The translations under genes were made by a program, and so were the position numbers. From NCBI GenBank assembly GCA_963717215.1, contig CAVQVS010000007.1:124001-188000 (forward strand): 64,000 nt of DNA, given 5' to 3'. Positions 1 through 9,383 of this stretch are shown in pieces. The notes beneath the pieces are model-generated. The model saw nothing but the letters and a program-made list of their open reading frames with translations, had not been told where the DNA came from and ran no database searches. Numbering within the stretch: position 1 is the first letter of the stretch; every line of letters begins with the position of its first letter. The stretch comes from Roseiarcus sp963717215 (GTDB lineage: Bacteria > Pseudomonadota > Alphaproteobacteria > Rhizobiales > Beijerinckiaceae).

Positions 1-59
1 GCTCGGTTTGCGTGAGGATGAAGGCCGTTGCTCGATACGGGAGCTGACGACGGGATTCG

Positions 60-1083
60 ATGACAAGGACAGGATCCAGCCGACAGTCGTTGTTCGAGAG
101 CGCCTTGGCGGAGCTCCGCGCTGGCAGGATCGATGGCGCAGCGGCTGCGTGCGATCGGATCTTGGATGCGAGTCCGCAAGATCCGGCAGCGCATCAACTG
201 GCGGCGACGATCGCGCTTCGGCGCGGGCGCCTTGGAGACGCCGCGCGCTGGGCCAAATCGAGCCTGAGTTTGCGCCCCGATCATGTGCCGACTTTGCTCG
301 TCGCCGCGCGCGTGGCGCGCGCCGGGGGCAATCTTGCGGAGGCGCGAATCTGGTCGGAGACCGCCGCCCGTCTGGCCACCGATCGGCCGGAGGCCGCCTT
401 CCTGGGCTGCGTGACGCTCATCGAGTCGGGCGAGGAGAAAGCGCGGTCCGTCCTTGAAGACCTGCTTACGCGTTTTCCAAATTATGCCGATGGCTGGCGT
501 GAGATCGGCGAAGCGCTCCGCAAAGCGGGCAAGCCGCAAATTGCCGTGCTCGCCTTCGCGCGCGCGGCCGAATCTGTCGGTGGACCCTACGGACCGCGCG
601 CGATTGGGTGCGGCTTTGCAGGCGCTCAACCGCCCGCATGAGGCCATCGTCGCTTTCCGCAGAGCCCTTGAGGCTGCGCCCGATCTCGTCGAAGCGAGAG
701 CGGCGCTCGGAGCGTGCTTGCGACAGACGGGTGAACCGCAGCTGGCCCGCGCTGAACTCGAACACGCTGTAAAGCTTCGTCCGAGCGACGGCCGCGCCTG
801 GTTCGCGCTCGGATTGGTCTGCGAGGACCTGCGTGACACGTCAGGCGCGATCGAGGCTTATCGGCGCAGCATCGAGGCGCAGCCGGATGTTCCTGAAGCC
901 CACGTCAATCTGGGACTCAATCTGCAAAACGCAGGCGATCTCGACGCCGCGATGGATTGCTATCGACAGGCGATGCGTCTCCGGCCCGATACGTTCGGTC
1001 GCATCGCACAAGCGCTGACGTCAGCCAAGAAAGGCCGCCTCTGGCTCAACTCAGCGCAACTGCGCCGCGTGCTTGGGGCTTGA
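60..1083 (+). CDS. TPR-repeat protein (single-base frameshift)
   Basis: About 340 residues if one base is removed. The sequence is a run of 34-residue tetratricopeptide repeats, with recurring patterns such as ALAELRAGRIDGAAAACDRI, A..LG..L...G....A...Y..A and a trailing P. TPRs are protein-protein docking surfaces; no enzymatic domain is visible. The first part reads in one frame up to about base 572 (ARAAE) and the repeat continues in the next frame (LSVDPTDRARLGAALQ), so one extra base near 573 breaks the gene. The last 33 bases overlap the convergent gene on the minus strand. The start is the first ATG after the window edge; a longer upstream form cannot be excluded. The partner is unknown. 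TPR proteins are often found near TIGR02466-type oxygenases, and one lies at 11.9-12.5 kb. Confidence 0.75.
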
Positions 1084-1785
1084 ACGCTCGCGCCGCACGC
1101 GAAAGCGCCGTCGATACGCGCCGGGATGGGAGAGAAGAACGTTCGCGGTCGACTGATAGCGCTCCGCTTCTTCTGCGGAGAATGGCTGGAATTGAAGTTC
1201 GAGCGCCTCGCGCAAAATCGGAAAGCATTGTGCGATCGGGGTTCCACGCGGGAGGACGCCTTCGAAATTCGCATCGGTCCAAACGGCGGGAAACAAGATG
1301 CCGACGTCGCTGAAGCGATCGCTGTCCACGATTCCGGTCAGCAGGCGGAACGGCAGATCCGCCCGGTTCACGGGATGCGTTGCGAAGAGCGAATGGCCCG
1401 GCTCGAGCTCGATCGTCCAGAAGCTGTTGAACTTCACGATCGCAACGTCGGAATCGTAAAACGGCGTCCCCGCGACTTGCGCGGGAACATGAAAGCTGAC
1501 CGGGGCGCGGGGATGGTTTTCGACGGTTAGTGCGGGATGGTCCCAATCCCAGGACAGAACGCCGTCGCGAACAGTGACGTCGCAGGGCAGGGGAATGATG
1601 AAGCCATGTGACATCGCGTCAACGAAAGGGGGGCATTGCTTAACAGTCCGCACGTCCTGTCCATGAAGATCCGAAAAGGCGGTCCGCGGCATCGCGCGCA
1701 ACCAATCCGGCAAGGCTGCGCGCGCAGGGACGGGGCGCAGCAGTTCAGGCTCGATCGCAGGATCGCAACGAAACACGATCCGCAT
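1051..1785 (-). CDS. Conserved hypothetical protein, 244 aa
   Basis: No domain is recognised with confidence. The start is the ATG at 1785, five bases after the glpK stop codon; an upstream extension would run inside glpK. The protein is acidic to neutral and soluble, with no signal peptide or membrane segment. Notable local features are a LPDWLRAMP segment near the N terminus, a TVKQCPPFVDAMSHGFIIPL segment and several Trp/His/Asp-rich stretches (SWDWDHPAL, FWTIELEPGHSLFATHP). These suggest a compact beta-rich fold, possibly of the cupin/2OG-oxygenase kind, but that is a guess. It is the last gene of the minus-strand glycerol run and probably cotranscribed with glpK. Its 3' end overlaps the convergent TPR gene. 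Confidence 0.6.
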   Translation of the reverse strand: MRIVFRCDPAIEPELLRPVPARAALPDWLRAMPRTAFSDLHGQDVRTVKQCPPFVDAMSHGFIIPLPCDVTVRDGVLSWDWDHPALTVENHPRAPVSFHVPAQVAGTPFYDSDVAIVKFNSFWTIELEPGHSLFATHPVNRADLPFRLLTGIVDSDRFSDVGILFPAVWTDANFEGVLPRGTPIAQCFPILREALELQFQPFSAEEAERYQSTANVLLSHPGAYRRRFRVRRERSSPKHAAQLR

Positions 1786-1790
1786 GATTT

Positions 1791-3299
1791 CTAGATCTCC
1801 GGCCGCAGAACGGTGCGGGCGACCGCGTCGCGCCAGCCACGATAGCGGGATTCGCGTTCGCTTGCCGCCATCGAAGGCGTGAAGCTCGCCTGCCGCCGCC
1901 ACGACTTCGCGAACTCATCGGGTTCGGGGTAGAGACCCGCCTGCCAGCCTGCGAGATAGCCAGCGCCCAAAGCGGTCGTCTCCAAAATCTCGGGGCGGTC
2001 GACCTGCGCGTTCAAAGTGTCAGCGAGGAATTGCATCGTCCAGTCGCTCGCGCTCATTCCGCCGTCGATCCGGATGACCGAAGCAAATTCGCTGCCCCAT
2101 AGACCCTGGGAATCGGCGCGCATCGCGTCGATGAGATCGCGGGTCTGATAGCCGACGCTTTCGAGCGCCGCGCGCACGATCTCCTTGCGCGTCGCGCCGC
2201 GCGTCAATCCGAAGATCGCCGCGCGAGCCTCGCTGTCCCAATGGGGAGCGCCGAGGCCGGTGAAGGCCGGCACCAGATAGACCTGCTGGCGCGGGTCGGC
2301 GCTCGCCGCCAATTCGCCTGCTTCCGGGGCGCTGGCGAGAATGCCGAGGCCGTCGCGCAACCATTGCACCGTCGCGCCCGCCGAGAAGATCGAGCCCTCG
2401 AGCGCATAGGTGCGCTTGCCCTTGAACTGGTAGCCAATGGTCGTCAGCAATTTGTGCGTCGACTCGACAGCCTTGTCGCCGGTGTTGACGAGCGCGAAAC
2501 ATCCCGTCCCATAAGTCGACTTCACCATGCCCGGACGAAAGCACGCCTGCCCAATCAGCGCCGCCTGCTGGTCTCCGGCGATCCCGCGGATGGGGATCGC
2601 GACGCCGAGATGTTCGGCCGCCGCCTCGCCAAATTCGGCGGCGCAGTCCTTAACCTCGGGCAGCATCGAGCGGGGGATGCGAAAGAGCGCGAGCAGGTCG
2701 TCGTCCCAGGCGCCCGAATGGATGTTGAACAGCAGCGTCCTCGAGGCGTTGGTGGCGTCGGTGACGTGAACCTTGCCGTTAGTCAGGCGCCAGACGAGAA
2801 AGCTGTCGACGGTGCCGAAGGCCAGGTCGCCGCGTTCCGCTTCAGCGCGCGCGCCGGGAACATTGTCGAGAATCCAGGCGATCTTCGTCGCCGAAAAATA
2901 GGGGTCGAGCAGCAAGCCTGAGCGCTGCGACACGAGCGGCTCGCATCCGCGCTCCTTGAGTTCGGCGCAAAGGGGCGCGGTGCGTCGATCTTGCCAGACG
3001 ATCGCATTGTGGATTGGGCGGCCGGTCGTGCGGCTCCAGACCAGTGTCGTTTCGCGCTGGTTGGTGATCCCGAGTCCGGCAAGCGCGCTCGGCTCGACGC
3101 CTGCCCTGGAGAGGGCCTGCCGCGCGGTTGAGAGCGTCGTCCGCCACAGCGATTCCGGGTCGTGCTCGACCCAGCCCGGCTGAGGGAAGATCTGCGGGAA
3201 CTCCTCCTGCGCCATGGCGACGAGCGCGGCGTCCGGCCCGAAAACGATCGAGCGCGTCGAGGTCGTGCCCTGGTCGACGACGAGAACATGCCCGGTCAT
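1791..3299 (-). CDS. glpK: Glycerol kinase
   Basis: ATP-dependent phosphorylation of glycerol to sn-glycerol 3-phosphate in the cytoplasm, the first step after uptake. At 502 residues it has the usual family length. The FGGY-kinase phosphate loop is at residues 9-16 (DQGTTSTR). The typical glycerol-kinase segments NQRETTLVW and NAIVWQDRRT follow, and a conserved C-terminal IDGGMSASDWTMQF lies in the second actin-like domain. It is the distal kinase gene of the glp run, separated from glpV by a 72-bp gap that holds a hairpin followed by a T-run, so its expression may be partly uncoupled from the transporter genes. Confidence 0.96.
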   Translation of the reverse strand: MTGHVLVVDQGTTSTRSIVFGPDAALVAMAQEEFPQIFPQPGWVEHDPESLWRTTLSTARQALSRAGVEPSALAGLGITNQRETTLVWSRTTGRPIHNAIVWQDRRTAPLCAELKERGCEPLVSQRSGLLLDPYFSATKIAWILDNVPGARAEAERGDLAFGTVDSFLVWRLTNGKVHVTDATNASRTLLFNIHSGAWDDDLLALFRIPRSMLPEVKDCAAEFGEAAAEHLGVAIPIRGIAGDQQAALIGQACFRPGMVKSTYGTGCFALVNTGDKAVESTHKLLTTIGYQFKGKRTYALEGSIFSAGATVQWLRDGLGILASAPEAGELAASADPRQQVYLVPAFTGLGAPHWDSEARAAIFGLTRGATRKEIVRAALESVGYQTRDLIDAMRADSQGLWGSEFASVIRIDGGMSASDWTMQFLADTLNAQVDRPEILETTALGAGYLAGWQAGLYPEPDEFAKSWRRQASFTPSMAASERESRYRGWRDAVARTVLRPEI

Positions 3300-3321
3300 G
3301 GGGGCGATCCCTGCCCAAAAT

Positions 3322-3352
3322 GGAAAAAGGGTCGGGCTGCTCAGCCCGACCC
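3322..3352 (-). terminator. Intrinsic terminator between glpV and glpK
   Basis: A perfect 10-bp inverted repeat, GGGTCGGGCT (3329-3338) and AGCCCGACCC (3343-3352), with a 4-base loop. On the minus strand the hairpin is followed directly by five Ts (3324-3328). It lies just after the glpV stop at 3372 and before the glpK start at 3299. It would end or attenuate the glpV transcript before glpK; glpK then needs read-through or its own promoter. Confidence 0.75.
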
Positions 3353-3371
3353 GATTGACGATCTAAGACAA

Positions 3372-5168
3372 TCAGCCTTTTTTCTTCGGAGGCTGGGCTG
3401 TCTGGGTCCAAGTCTTGAGCAGTTCATCATAGTCGACGGTTTCGCCGGGCGGCTTTTCATTGGCGAGCTTGCGCTGAGGCGCCAGCGTGCCGTCCTTCTC
3501 GGCCTTCGCGTACCAGTATTCCGGATCCTTTTCCTCGTTCATTTTCGGCCCGAGCTTGCCTTGTGCGCCGGACTTCTCGAGCCGAGTCATGATCGCATCC
3601 TGATCGCGCGCCAAGCCATCCATCGCCTGCTGCGGCGTCGCCTCGCCGGAGATCGCTTTGGAGACATTCTGCCACCAGACCTGCGCCAGCTTGCCGTATT
3701 CGGGCACGTTGACTCCGGTCGGCGTCCAGAGTTTGCGGGCTGGGCTGCGGTAGAATTCGACAAGGCCGCCGGCCTTCGGAGCGACCGCTGTCATGGCGTC
3801 GCTCCAGATGTCGCTGTCGCGGATCAGGTGTAGCGAGGTCACGGACTTTTTCAGCGTGACGGTCTTCGACACGCAGAACTGGGCGTAGAGCCAGCCGGCT
3901 TTGACGCGTTCCAAGGGCGCATACTTGAGCATCGTCCAGCAACCAACGTCCTGGTAGCCGAGCTTCATGCCTTCTTTCCAGTAGGCCCCATGGGGGCTTG
4001 GAGCCATACGCCACTTCGGCGTGCCGTCGGCATTCATGACCGGAAGACCAGGCTCCGAAAGGGCGTGAGTGAACGCGCTGTACCAGAAGATCTGCTGCGC
4101 GATGTGTCCTTGGCCGGGCACCGCGCCGGCCTCCAGAAAGTCCATGCCGGACGCTTCCGGAGGGGCATACTTTTTGAGCCATTCGACGAATTTCGTCGTC
4201 GCATAGACCGCCGCCGGACCATTGGCGTCGCCGCCGCGGGTGATCGAGGAGCCGACAGGGATGCCGTTCTCCGCCCGGATGCCCCATTCGTCCACCGGCT
4301 TGCCGTTGGGCAGGCCGCGATCGCCGTTGCCAGCCATCGAGAGCCAAGCGTCTGTGAAGCGCCAGCCGAGCGAGGGGTCCTTCTTGCCATAGTCCATATG
4401 GCCGTAGACTTTTTGCCCGTCGATTTCCTTGACGGTGTTGGTGAAGAAATCGGCGATATCTTCATACGCCGACCAATTGACCGGGACGCCGAGGTCATAG
4501 CCGAACTTGGCCTTGAACGCCGCCTTGAGCTCGGGCTTCTGGAACCAGTCGTAGCGGAACCAGTACAGATTGGCGAATTGCTGATCGGGCAGCTGGTAGA
4601 GCTTCCCATCTGTGAATGTCCCGAATGACAGACCAATAAAGTCGTCGAGGTCGAGACCGGGATTGGTGACGTCCTTGCCGTCGTTGGCCATGAAATCGGT
4701 GAGCGATCCGCCGACGATGTCGTTGTAGCGAGGATGCGTGCCGATAAAGTCGGAATCGTTCATCCAGAAGTCGTAAATCGGCTTTCCGGAAGCAATTTCG
4801 ACTTCGATCTTGTCGACCAGTTTCCCTTCATCGAGCAGTTCGTGGTTGACCTTTATCCCCGTGATCTCGGCGAAGGCCTTGGTCAAGGTCTTCAATTCAT
4901 AGTCGTGTATGCTCAGAATCTCCGATACGGTGCTGAGGTTCATCCCTTTGAAGGGCGCGGACGCTTTGATGAACCATTCCATTTCGGCCATCTGCTCGTC
5001 TTTGCTTAACGTCGAGGGCTGAAACTCGCTATCGATCCATTTCTTGGCGGCATCGACCTGCTGGGCATAACTGGGGGTGGCCGAGATGATCGCGGCACCA
5101 CCCACGGTCGCCGCTGAGGCGGCGACCGCCGCGGCTCCCTTCAATACGTCACGACGTTTTACGTCCAT
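3372..5168 (-). CDS. glpV: Glycerol ABC transporter substrate-binding protein
   Basis: Periplasmic extracellular solute-binding protein of 598 residues, the large size typical of GlpV in the rhizobial GlpSTPQUV glycerol importer. The N terminus has a twin-arginine type signal (R5-R6 in KRRDVLKG, then an Ala-rich hydrophobic stretch) with a likely cleavage site after SYA at residue 35. The mature part has the family 1 binding-protein look (ITGIKVNHELL near residue 100, repeated Trp/Tyr pockets). It is the last transporter gene of the operon, 51 bp after glpU. Substrate assignment rests on the full set of partners around it (glpD, glpK, glpR). Confidence 0.92.
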   Translation of the reverse strand: MDVKRRDVLKGAAAVAASAATVGGAAIISATPSYAQQVDAAKKWIDSEFQPSTLSKDEQMAEMEWFIKASAPFKGMNLSTVSEILSIHDYELKTLTKAFAEITGIKVNHELLDEGKLVDKIEVEIASGKPIYDFWMNDSDFIGTHPRYNDIVGGSLTDFMANDGKDVTNPGLDLDDFIGLSFGTFTDGKLYQLPDQQFANLYWFRYDWFQKPELKAAFKAKFGYDLGVPVNWSAYEDIADFFTNTVKEIDGQKVYGHMDYGKKDPSLGWRFTDAWLSMAGNGDRGLPNGKPVDEWGIRAENGIPVGSSITRGGDANGPAAVYATTKFVEWLKKYAPPEASGMDFLEAGAVPGQGHIAQQIFWYSAFTHALSEPGLPVMNADGTPKWRMAPSPHGAYWKEGMKLGYQDVGCWTMLKYAPLERVKAGWLYAQFCVSKTVTLKKSVTSLHLIRDSDIWSDAMTAVAPKAGGLVEFYRSPARKLWTPTGVNVPEYGKLAQVWWQNVSKAISGEATPQQAMDGLARDQDAIMTRLEKSGAQGKLGPKMNEEKDPEYWYAKAEKDGTLAPQRKLANEKPPGETVDYDELLKTWTQTAQPPKKKG

Positions 5169-5219
5169 GGCTTCCTCCCTTGATTCCGTCGCGCACCACG
5201 CGCCACGGGCGATACGGCT

Positions 5220-5495
5220 TTAAGCGAAACGAAACATCGCGATGCCGTAAACCACCGAGGCTGCGAGCGGGTACCACAAGGCGCCCCCGCCAAGCCGCAG
5301 CCAGAAAACGAAAATGAAAGCCGACCCGATCAGGGTGACGAAGAACCGGTCGCCTCGCGTGGTCGGAAACCGCAGGACGCCGACCCGGGGCGTTTCCGGC
5401 CGATAGATCGCGAGCACCGTGAGAATGATGAGCGCCAGCGCCACGAGGCCGAAGAACAGCGCCGTTTGCCAGGTCCATGCCATCCAGGCGAGCAT
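5220..5495 (-). CDS. glpU: Small membrane protein of glycerol transporter (DUF2160)
   Basis: A 91-residue integral membrane protein with three hydrophobic segments (about residues 8-30, 50-66 and 70-88). Short DUF2160 proteins of this kind sit between the permease genes and glpV in rhizobial glycerol operons, where the gene is called glpU. Its biochemical role is not established; it probably accompanies the permeases in the inner membrane. It starts 12 bp after the glpQ stop codon, so it is surely cotranscribed. The ATG at 5495 is the only good start for this length. Confidence 0.85.
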   Translation of the reverse strand: MLAWMAWTWQTALFFGLVALALIILTVLAIYRPETPRVGVLRFPTTRGDRFFVTLIGSAFIFVFWLRLGGGALWYPLAASVVYGIAMFRFA

Positions 5496-5507
5496 TGCGG
5501 CGCTCCT

Positions 5508-6317
5508 CTAAACGCGGCCAAGGGCAAAGCCCTTGGCGATGTGATTGCGTACGAACCAGATCACAACGGCGCCGGGAATCATTGTCAGAACGCCGGCGGC
5601 GGAGAGCAGCGACCAGTCCATGCCGGCTACCGAATAGGCGCGGGACATCACGGCCGCGAACGGCAGGGCGTTAGCCGACGTCAAAGTCGTGGCGAGCAAC
5701 TCCTCGACCCACGAGAACATGAAGCAGAAGAAGGCCGTGACGCCGACGCCATTGGCGATCAGGGGCAAAAAGATGAAAATGAAGAATCTCGGAAAGGAAT
5801 AACCGTCGATCGCCGCGGTTTCGTCAATTTCGCGCGGAACGCCGCCGATAAACCCCTCAAGGATCCACACGGCCAAAGGAATATTGAAGAGGCAATGCGC
5901 GAGCGCCACGGCCCAGACCGTGTCAAACAGGCCAATCGCGTAGTAGAGCTGGAAGAACGGCATTGCGAAAACGGCGGCCGGCGCCATCAGATTGGTCAGG
6001 AGCCAAAAGAACAAGTGCTTGTCGCCAACGAACGCGTAGCGATTGAACGCATAGGCAGCCGGCAGGGCGACGGTCACCGAAATTACTGTATTGATCGCCA
6101 CATACGTGAGGGAAACGCCGAAGGCGTGGACCCAGGTCGGATCATTGAAAATGTCGATATATTTCTGCAGTGTCGGGTGTCGCGGCCACAGCGCCAGCCC
6201 CGAGATGATCTCGGAATTGGTCCGCAAGCTCATATTGATGAGCCAGTAGACCGGCAGCATCAGCACGAGCAGATAGACGGAGAGAACAATTTTCGGAGCG
6301 AGTCCCTGACGCGTCAC
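5508..6317 (-). CDS. glpQ: Glycerol ABC transporter permease
   Basis: Inner-membrane permease of the MalG/UgpE class, 269 residues with six predicted transmembrane segments. The EAA cytoplasmic loop is visible as EIDETAAIDGYSFPRFFIFIFLPL (about residues 160-185), which docks to the ATPase subunits. The start is GTG at 6317, preceded by a strong AAGGAGG ribosome-binding site. The gene follows glpP by 20 bp. Together with GlpP it should form the membrane channel for glycerol. Confidence 0.93.
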   Translation of the reverse strand: MTRQGLAPKIVLSVYLLVLMLPVYWLINMSLRTNSEIISGLALWPRHPTLQKYIDIFNDPTWVHAFGVSLTYVAINTVISVTVALPAAYAFNRYAFVGDKHLFFWLLTNLMAPAAVFAMPFFQLYYAIGLFDTVWAVALAHCLFNIPLAVWILEGFIGGVPREIDETAAIDGYSFPRFFIFIFLPLIANGVGVTAFFCFMFSWVEELLATTLTSANALPFAAVMSRAYSVAGMDWSLLSAAGVLTMIPGAVVIWFVRNHIAKGFALGRV

Positions 6318-6337
6318 GCGTCCCTCCTTCGCTCGAT

Positions 6338-7204
6338 CTAAATCATGATCGTGTAGAAGACCCAGCAGACGGTGAGGGTGATAAGATAGTACACGAGCGA
6401 CATGGCTGCGGCGTTTCCGAGGTCGACTTGACCGAGTGCGATCTTCACCAGATCGATCGATAGGAAGGTCGTTGCGCTGCCGGGGCCGCCTCCGGTCACG
6501 ACGACCGGCTCCGTGTAGATCATGAACGTCTGCATGAAGCGCAGCAGCACTGCGATGACGAGAACCTTCTGCAGCTTGGGCAATTCGATGTTGAGGAAAA
6601 TCGCCCAGCGGCTCGCGCCGTCAATCTGGGCCGCCTGGTAGAATGCCTCGGGGATTGCGCGCAGACCCGCGTAGCTCAACAGAATGACAAGCGGCGTCCA
6701 ATGCCACACGTCGATGACGACGATTGTGACCCAGGCGGAAATCGAGTCCTGCGTCACATTGTAATGCAGGCCAAGTCCTGTCAGCGCCGCCCCGAAAAGC
6801 CCAATGTCGGCGCGAGTGAAGATCTGCCACATCGTGCCGATCACGTTCCACGGAATGAGCATAGGCAGCGCAACCACGACCAGGGTCAGCCCGACGAGCC
6901 AGCCGTTCCTTGGAATGCAGAGAGCGAGCGCGATGCCGAGCGGGACCTCGATCAGGAGGCAGACGAGCGAGAAGGCGAGGGTGCGAAACAAAGCGTCGTT
7001 GAAGCGCGCGCCGATTTCGGTGCTCGGGTTGAGGAGATCGCGAAACCAGCCGTCGCCGTTCCAGAAGAAATTGTTCGCCCCCATCGTGTCCTGAACCGAA
7101 TAGTTCACGACGGTCATGACCGGAATGATCGACGAGAACAGCACGAAGGCGAGGACGGGCAGAACGAAAAGCCACGCGCGATTGTTGATCGGCTTGCCGT
7201 TCAT
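6338..7204 (-). CDS. glpP: Glycerol ABC transporter permease
   Basis: Inner-membrane permease of the MalF/UgpA class, 288 residues and about six transmembrane segments. The conserved EAA loop reads EAFYQAAQIDGASRWAIFLN near residue 195, followed by the usual IELPKL. Its ATG overlaps the glpT stop codon (ATGA at 7201-7204), a sign of translational coupling. It pairs with GlpQ. Confidence 0.93.
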   Translation of the reverse strand: MNGKPINNRAWLFVLPVLAFVLFSSIIPVMTVVNYSVQDTMGANNFFWNGDGWFRDLLNPSTEIGARFNDALFRTLAFSLVCLLIEVPLGIALALCIPRNGWLVGLTLVVVALPMLIPWNVIGTMWQIFTRADIGLFGAALTGLGLHYNVTQDSISAWVTIVVIDVWHWTPLVILLSYAGLRAIPEAFYQAAQIDGASRWAIFLNIELPKLQKVLVIAVLLRFMQTFMIYTEPVVVTGGGPGSATTFLSIDLVKIALGQVDLGNAAAMSLVYYLITLTVCWVFYTIMI

Positions 7205-8284
7205 GCCGCCGCTCCCGCGACACGAATGTCGTCCACGTAAACGTGCGTATGCTCCGGATCGAACACAACCTTTGCCTGATCGCCGATTGAAGACATCTCG
7301 GGCGGTATCGTGGCGACAATCTGCTGTCCGCCCAGAGTGACATAGGCAAGGCGCTTGCGGCCGAGATCGGCGACGCGGCGCACCTGTACGAGCGCGCCGG
7401 CCGTGCTCGACAATTCGGTGTAGTCTGGCCGTACCCCGATCTGTACGCGCTGGCCTTTTGGCGGGTCCGGATAGACTGCGCTCAGTTGAAGCTCCACTCC
7501 GTCGACGAGGGCGCGCGAGCCTGAGATTTTCGCTGGCATGAGGTTCATGCCGGGCGAGCCAATGAAATAGCCGACGAATGTGTGCTCCGGCCGCTCGAAC
7601 AGGTCGTCCGGCGTCCCGATCTGCACGGCCTTGCCGTCGTTCATCACCACGACTTTATCGGCAAAGGTCAGCGCCTCGATCTGGTCGTGCGTCACATAGA
7701 TCATCAAAAGATCGAGCGCCCGATGAACCGCCTTCAGCTTCGACCTCAGCTCCCACTTGAGCGCAGGATCGATCACCGTCAGCGGCTCGTCGAACAGGAC
7801 GGCCGACACATCCGAGCGAACCAAGGCCGCGACCGAGCGAGATCTTCTGCTTGGCGTCAGCGGTTAGCCCGCGGGCGCGCCTGTTCAGGACGCCGGTCAG
7901 ATCGAGCATTGCCGCGATCTCGGCGACGCGCCGTTCGATCGCAGCGTGCGGGAGCCTTCGGTTCTTCAGCGGGAAGGCAAGATTTTCCGCAACGGTCATC
8001 GTGTCGTAGATGACGGGAAACTGAAACACTTGCGCGATGTTTCGTTCCTTGGTCGGCAGATGCGTTACGTCCTTGTCGTCAAATAGGAGGCGCCCTTCAG
8101 AGGGAATGACGAGACCGGAGATGATGTTGAGCAGCGTCGTCTTGCCACACCCAGATGGGCCCAGCAGCGCGTATGCCATGCCTTGCTCCCAGACGTGGTG
8201 GAGAGGCTTGAGTGCGTAATCCTGCTCGCTCTGCGGCTTGCCGCCGTAGGCGTGGGCAATTCCGTCAAGTGTGATGCGCGCCAT
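7201..8284 (-). CDS. glpT: Glycerol ABC transporter ATPase GlpT (single-base frameshift)
   Basis: Cytoplasmic ATPase subunit of the glycerol importer, about 360 residues after removal of one base. This is the rhizobial GlpT (an ABC ATPase), not the E. coli glycerol-3-phosphate antiporter of the same name. Walker A is GPSGCGKT at residues 42-49; the Q-loop region is FQFPVIYDTMTV; Walker B is AVLFDEPL; the H-loop is YVTHDQ. The signature motif is degenerate (LTADAKQKISLGRGL, residues 140-154, instead of LSGGQ), so it probably works as a heterodimer with GlpS. Right after GRGL the frame changes: one extra G in the GG near 7821 separates the halves, which continue as VRSDVSAVLFDEP. The gene starts 10 bp after glpS. 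Confidence 0.9.
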
Positions 8285-8294
8285 CGCTTCCGCC

Positions 8295-9383
8295 TCAAGC
8301 CGTTTGTGCGATGAACGGCGTCGTCGCGAGACCGCCGGAGCTGTCGAAGACAAAGACGCGGTTCGGGTCGACGCGCGCTTCGACCTGCGCCCCCGGCTGC
8401 CACTCGTGCACCCCGGGCGCGAGGCAGACCCAAACGCCCACGCCGACATCGACGTGAACGAAGCTTTCCGACCCGCTGAGCTCGGTCACCTTCACCTCGC
8501 CAGGAAAACTGAAGCCTTGCGACTTTCCGTCGCCGACGGCCACCGCGTCGGCCCGAAAGCCGAGCCGGTAAACGCCATCCGGCAATCTCGTCAGAGCACC
8601 GACGAGAGGGAGATTGCGACCGCTTTCCAACGTCCCCAGAGCGCCGCGCTTTTCGATGACGAGCTCATTCAACGGGGGATCGGAAAAGACTCGCGCGGCT
8701 TCGATGTTTTCAGGTCTTCGATAGACACGGGCGGTCGGTCCGACCTGGGAGACTCTGCCCTCATGTAAAGTAATGGTGGCGCCGCCGAGCAACAGGGCTT
8801 CCGTCGGCTCCGTCGTCGCGTAGACGAGGACAGCGCCGGTCTCTGCGAATATGCGAGGCAATTCCTCGCGCAATTCCTCGCGCAGCTTATAGTCGAGATT
8901 GGCTAACGGCTCGTCGAGCAGAACCAGTTTGGCGCGCTTGACGAGGGCGCGAGCAATGGCCGTGCGTTGCTGCTGGCCACCAGACAGTTGCGTCGGCAAA
9001 CGCGGCAGGAGATTGTCAAGCCGCAGCAAACGCGCCGCTTCCATCACGCGAGCCTCGATCTCGGCGCGGCCAACGCCAGCGACGCGAAGCGGCGATGCGA
9101 TGTTCTCGTAGACCGTGAGCGAGGGATAATTGACGAATTGCTGATAGACCATCGCAACGGAGCGGCGACGAACCGCAACATTCGTTACGTCCACGGCGCC
9201 TTCGATCAGCCGACCCGTCGTCGGCCGGTCCAGTCCGGCCATAAGACGCATGAGCGTGGTCTTCCCAGACAAAGTCGGGCCCAGCAAAACGCTCATCGAG
9301 CCCTGATCGAGCGTCAGCGAAACGTCATCGATGACGGTTTCCTGCCCGACCGAGAGCGAAATATTTTCCAGAACGAACGTCAC
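8295..9383 (-). CDS. glpS: Glycerol ABC transporter ATPase GlpS
   Basis: Cytoplasmic ATPase subunit, 362 residues. Walker A is GPTLSGKT (residues 35-42), an unusual variant seen in this subfamily; the signature LSGGQ (133-137) is intact; Walker B is LVLLDEPL (153-160). The switch region reads YATTEPTEA in place of the usual THD, so the H-loop His is absent. GlpT keeps THDQ but lacks a good signature, so the two defects are complementary and a mixed active site is likely. The GTG start overlaps the glpD stop codon (GTGA at 9380-9383). The C-terminal third is a regulatory OB-fold-like domain of the MalK kind. Confidence 0.93.
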   Translation of the reverse strand: MTFVLENISLSVGQETVIDDVSLTLDQGSMSVLLGPTLSGKTTLMRLMAGLDRPTTGRLIEGAVDVTNVAVRRRSVAMVYQQFVNYPSLTVYENIASPLRVAGVGRAEIEARVMEAARLLRLDNLLPRLPTQLSGGQQQRTAIARALVKRAKLVLLDEPLANLDYKLREELREELPRIFAETGAVLVYATTEPTEALLLGGATITLHEGRVSQVGPTARVYRRPENIEAARVFSDPPLNELVIEKRGALGTLESGRNLPLVGALTRLPDGVYRLGFRADAVAVGDGKSQGFSFPGEVKVTELSGSESFVHVDVGVGVWVCLAPGVHEWQPGAQVEARVDPNRVFVFDSSGGLATTPFIAQTA

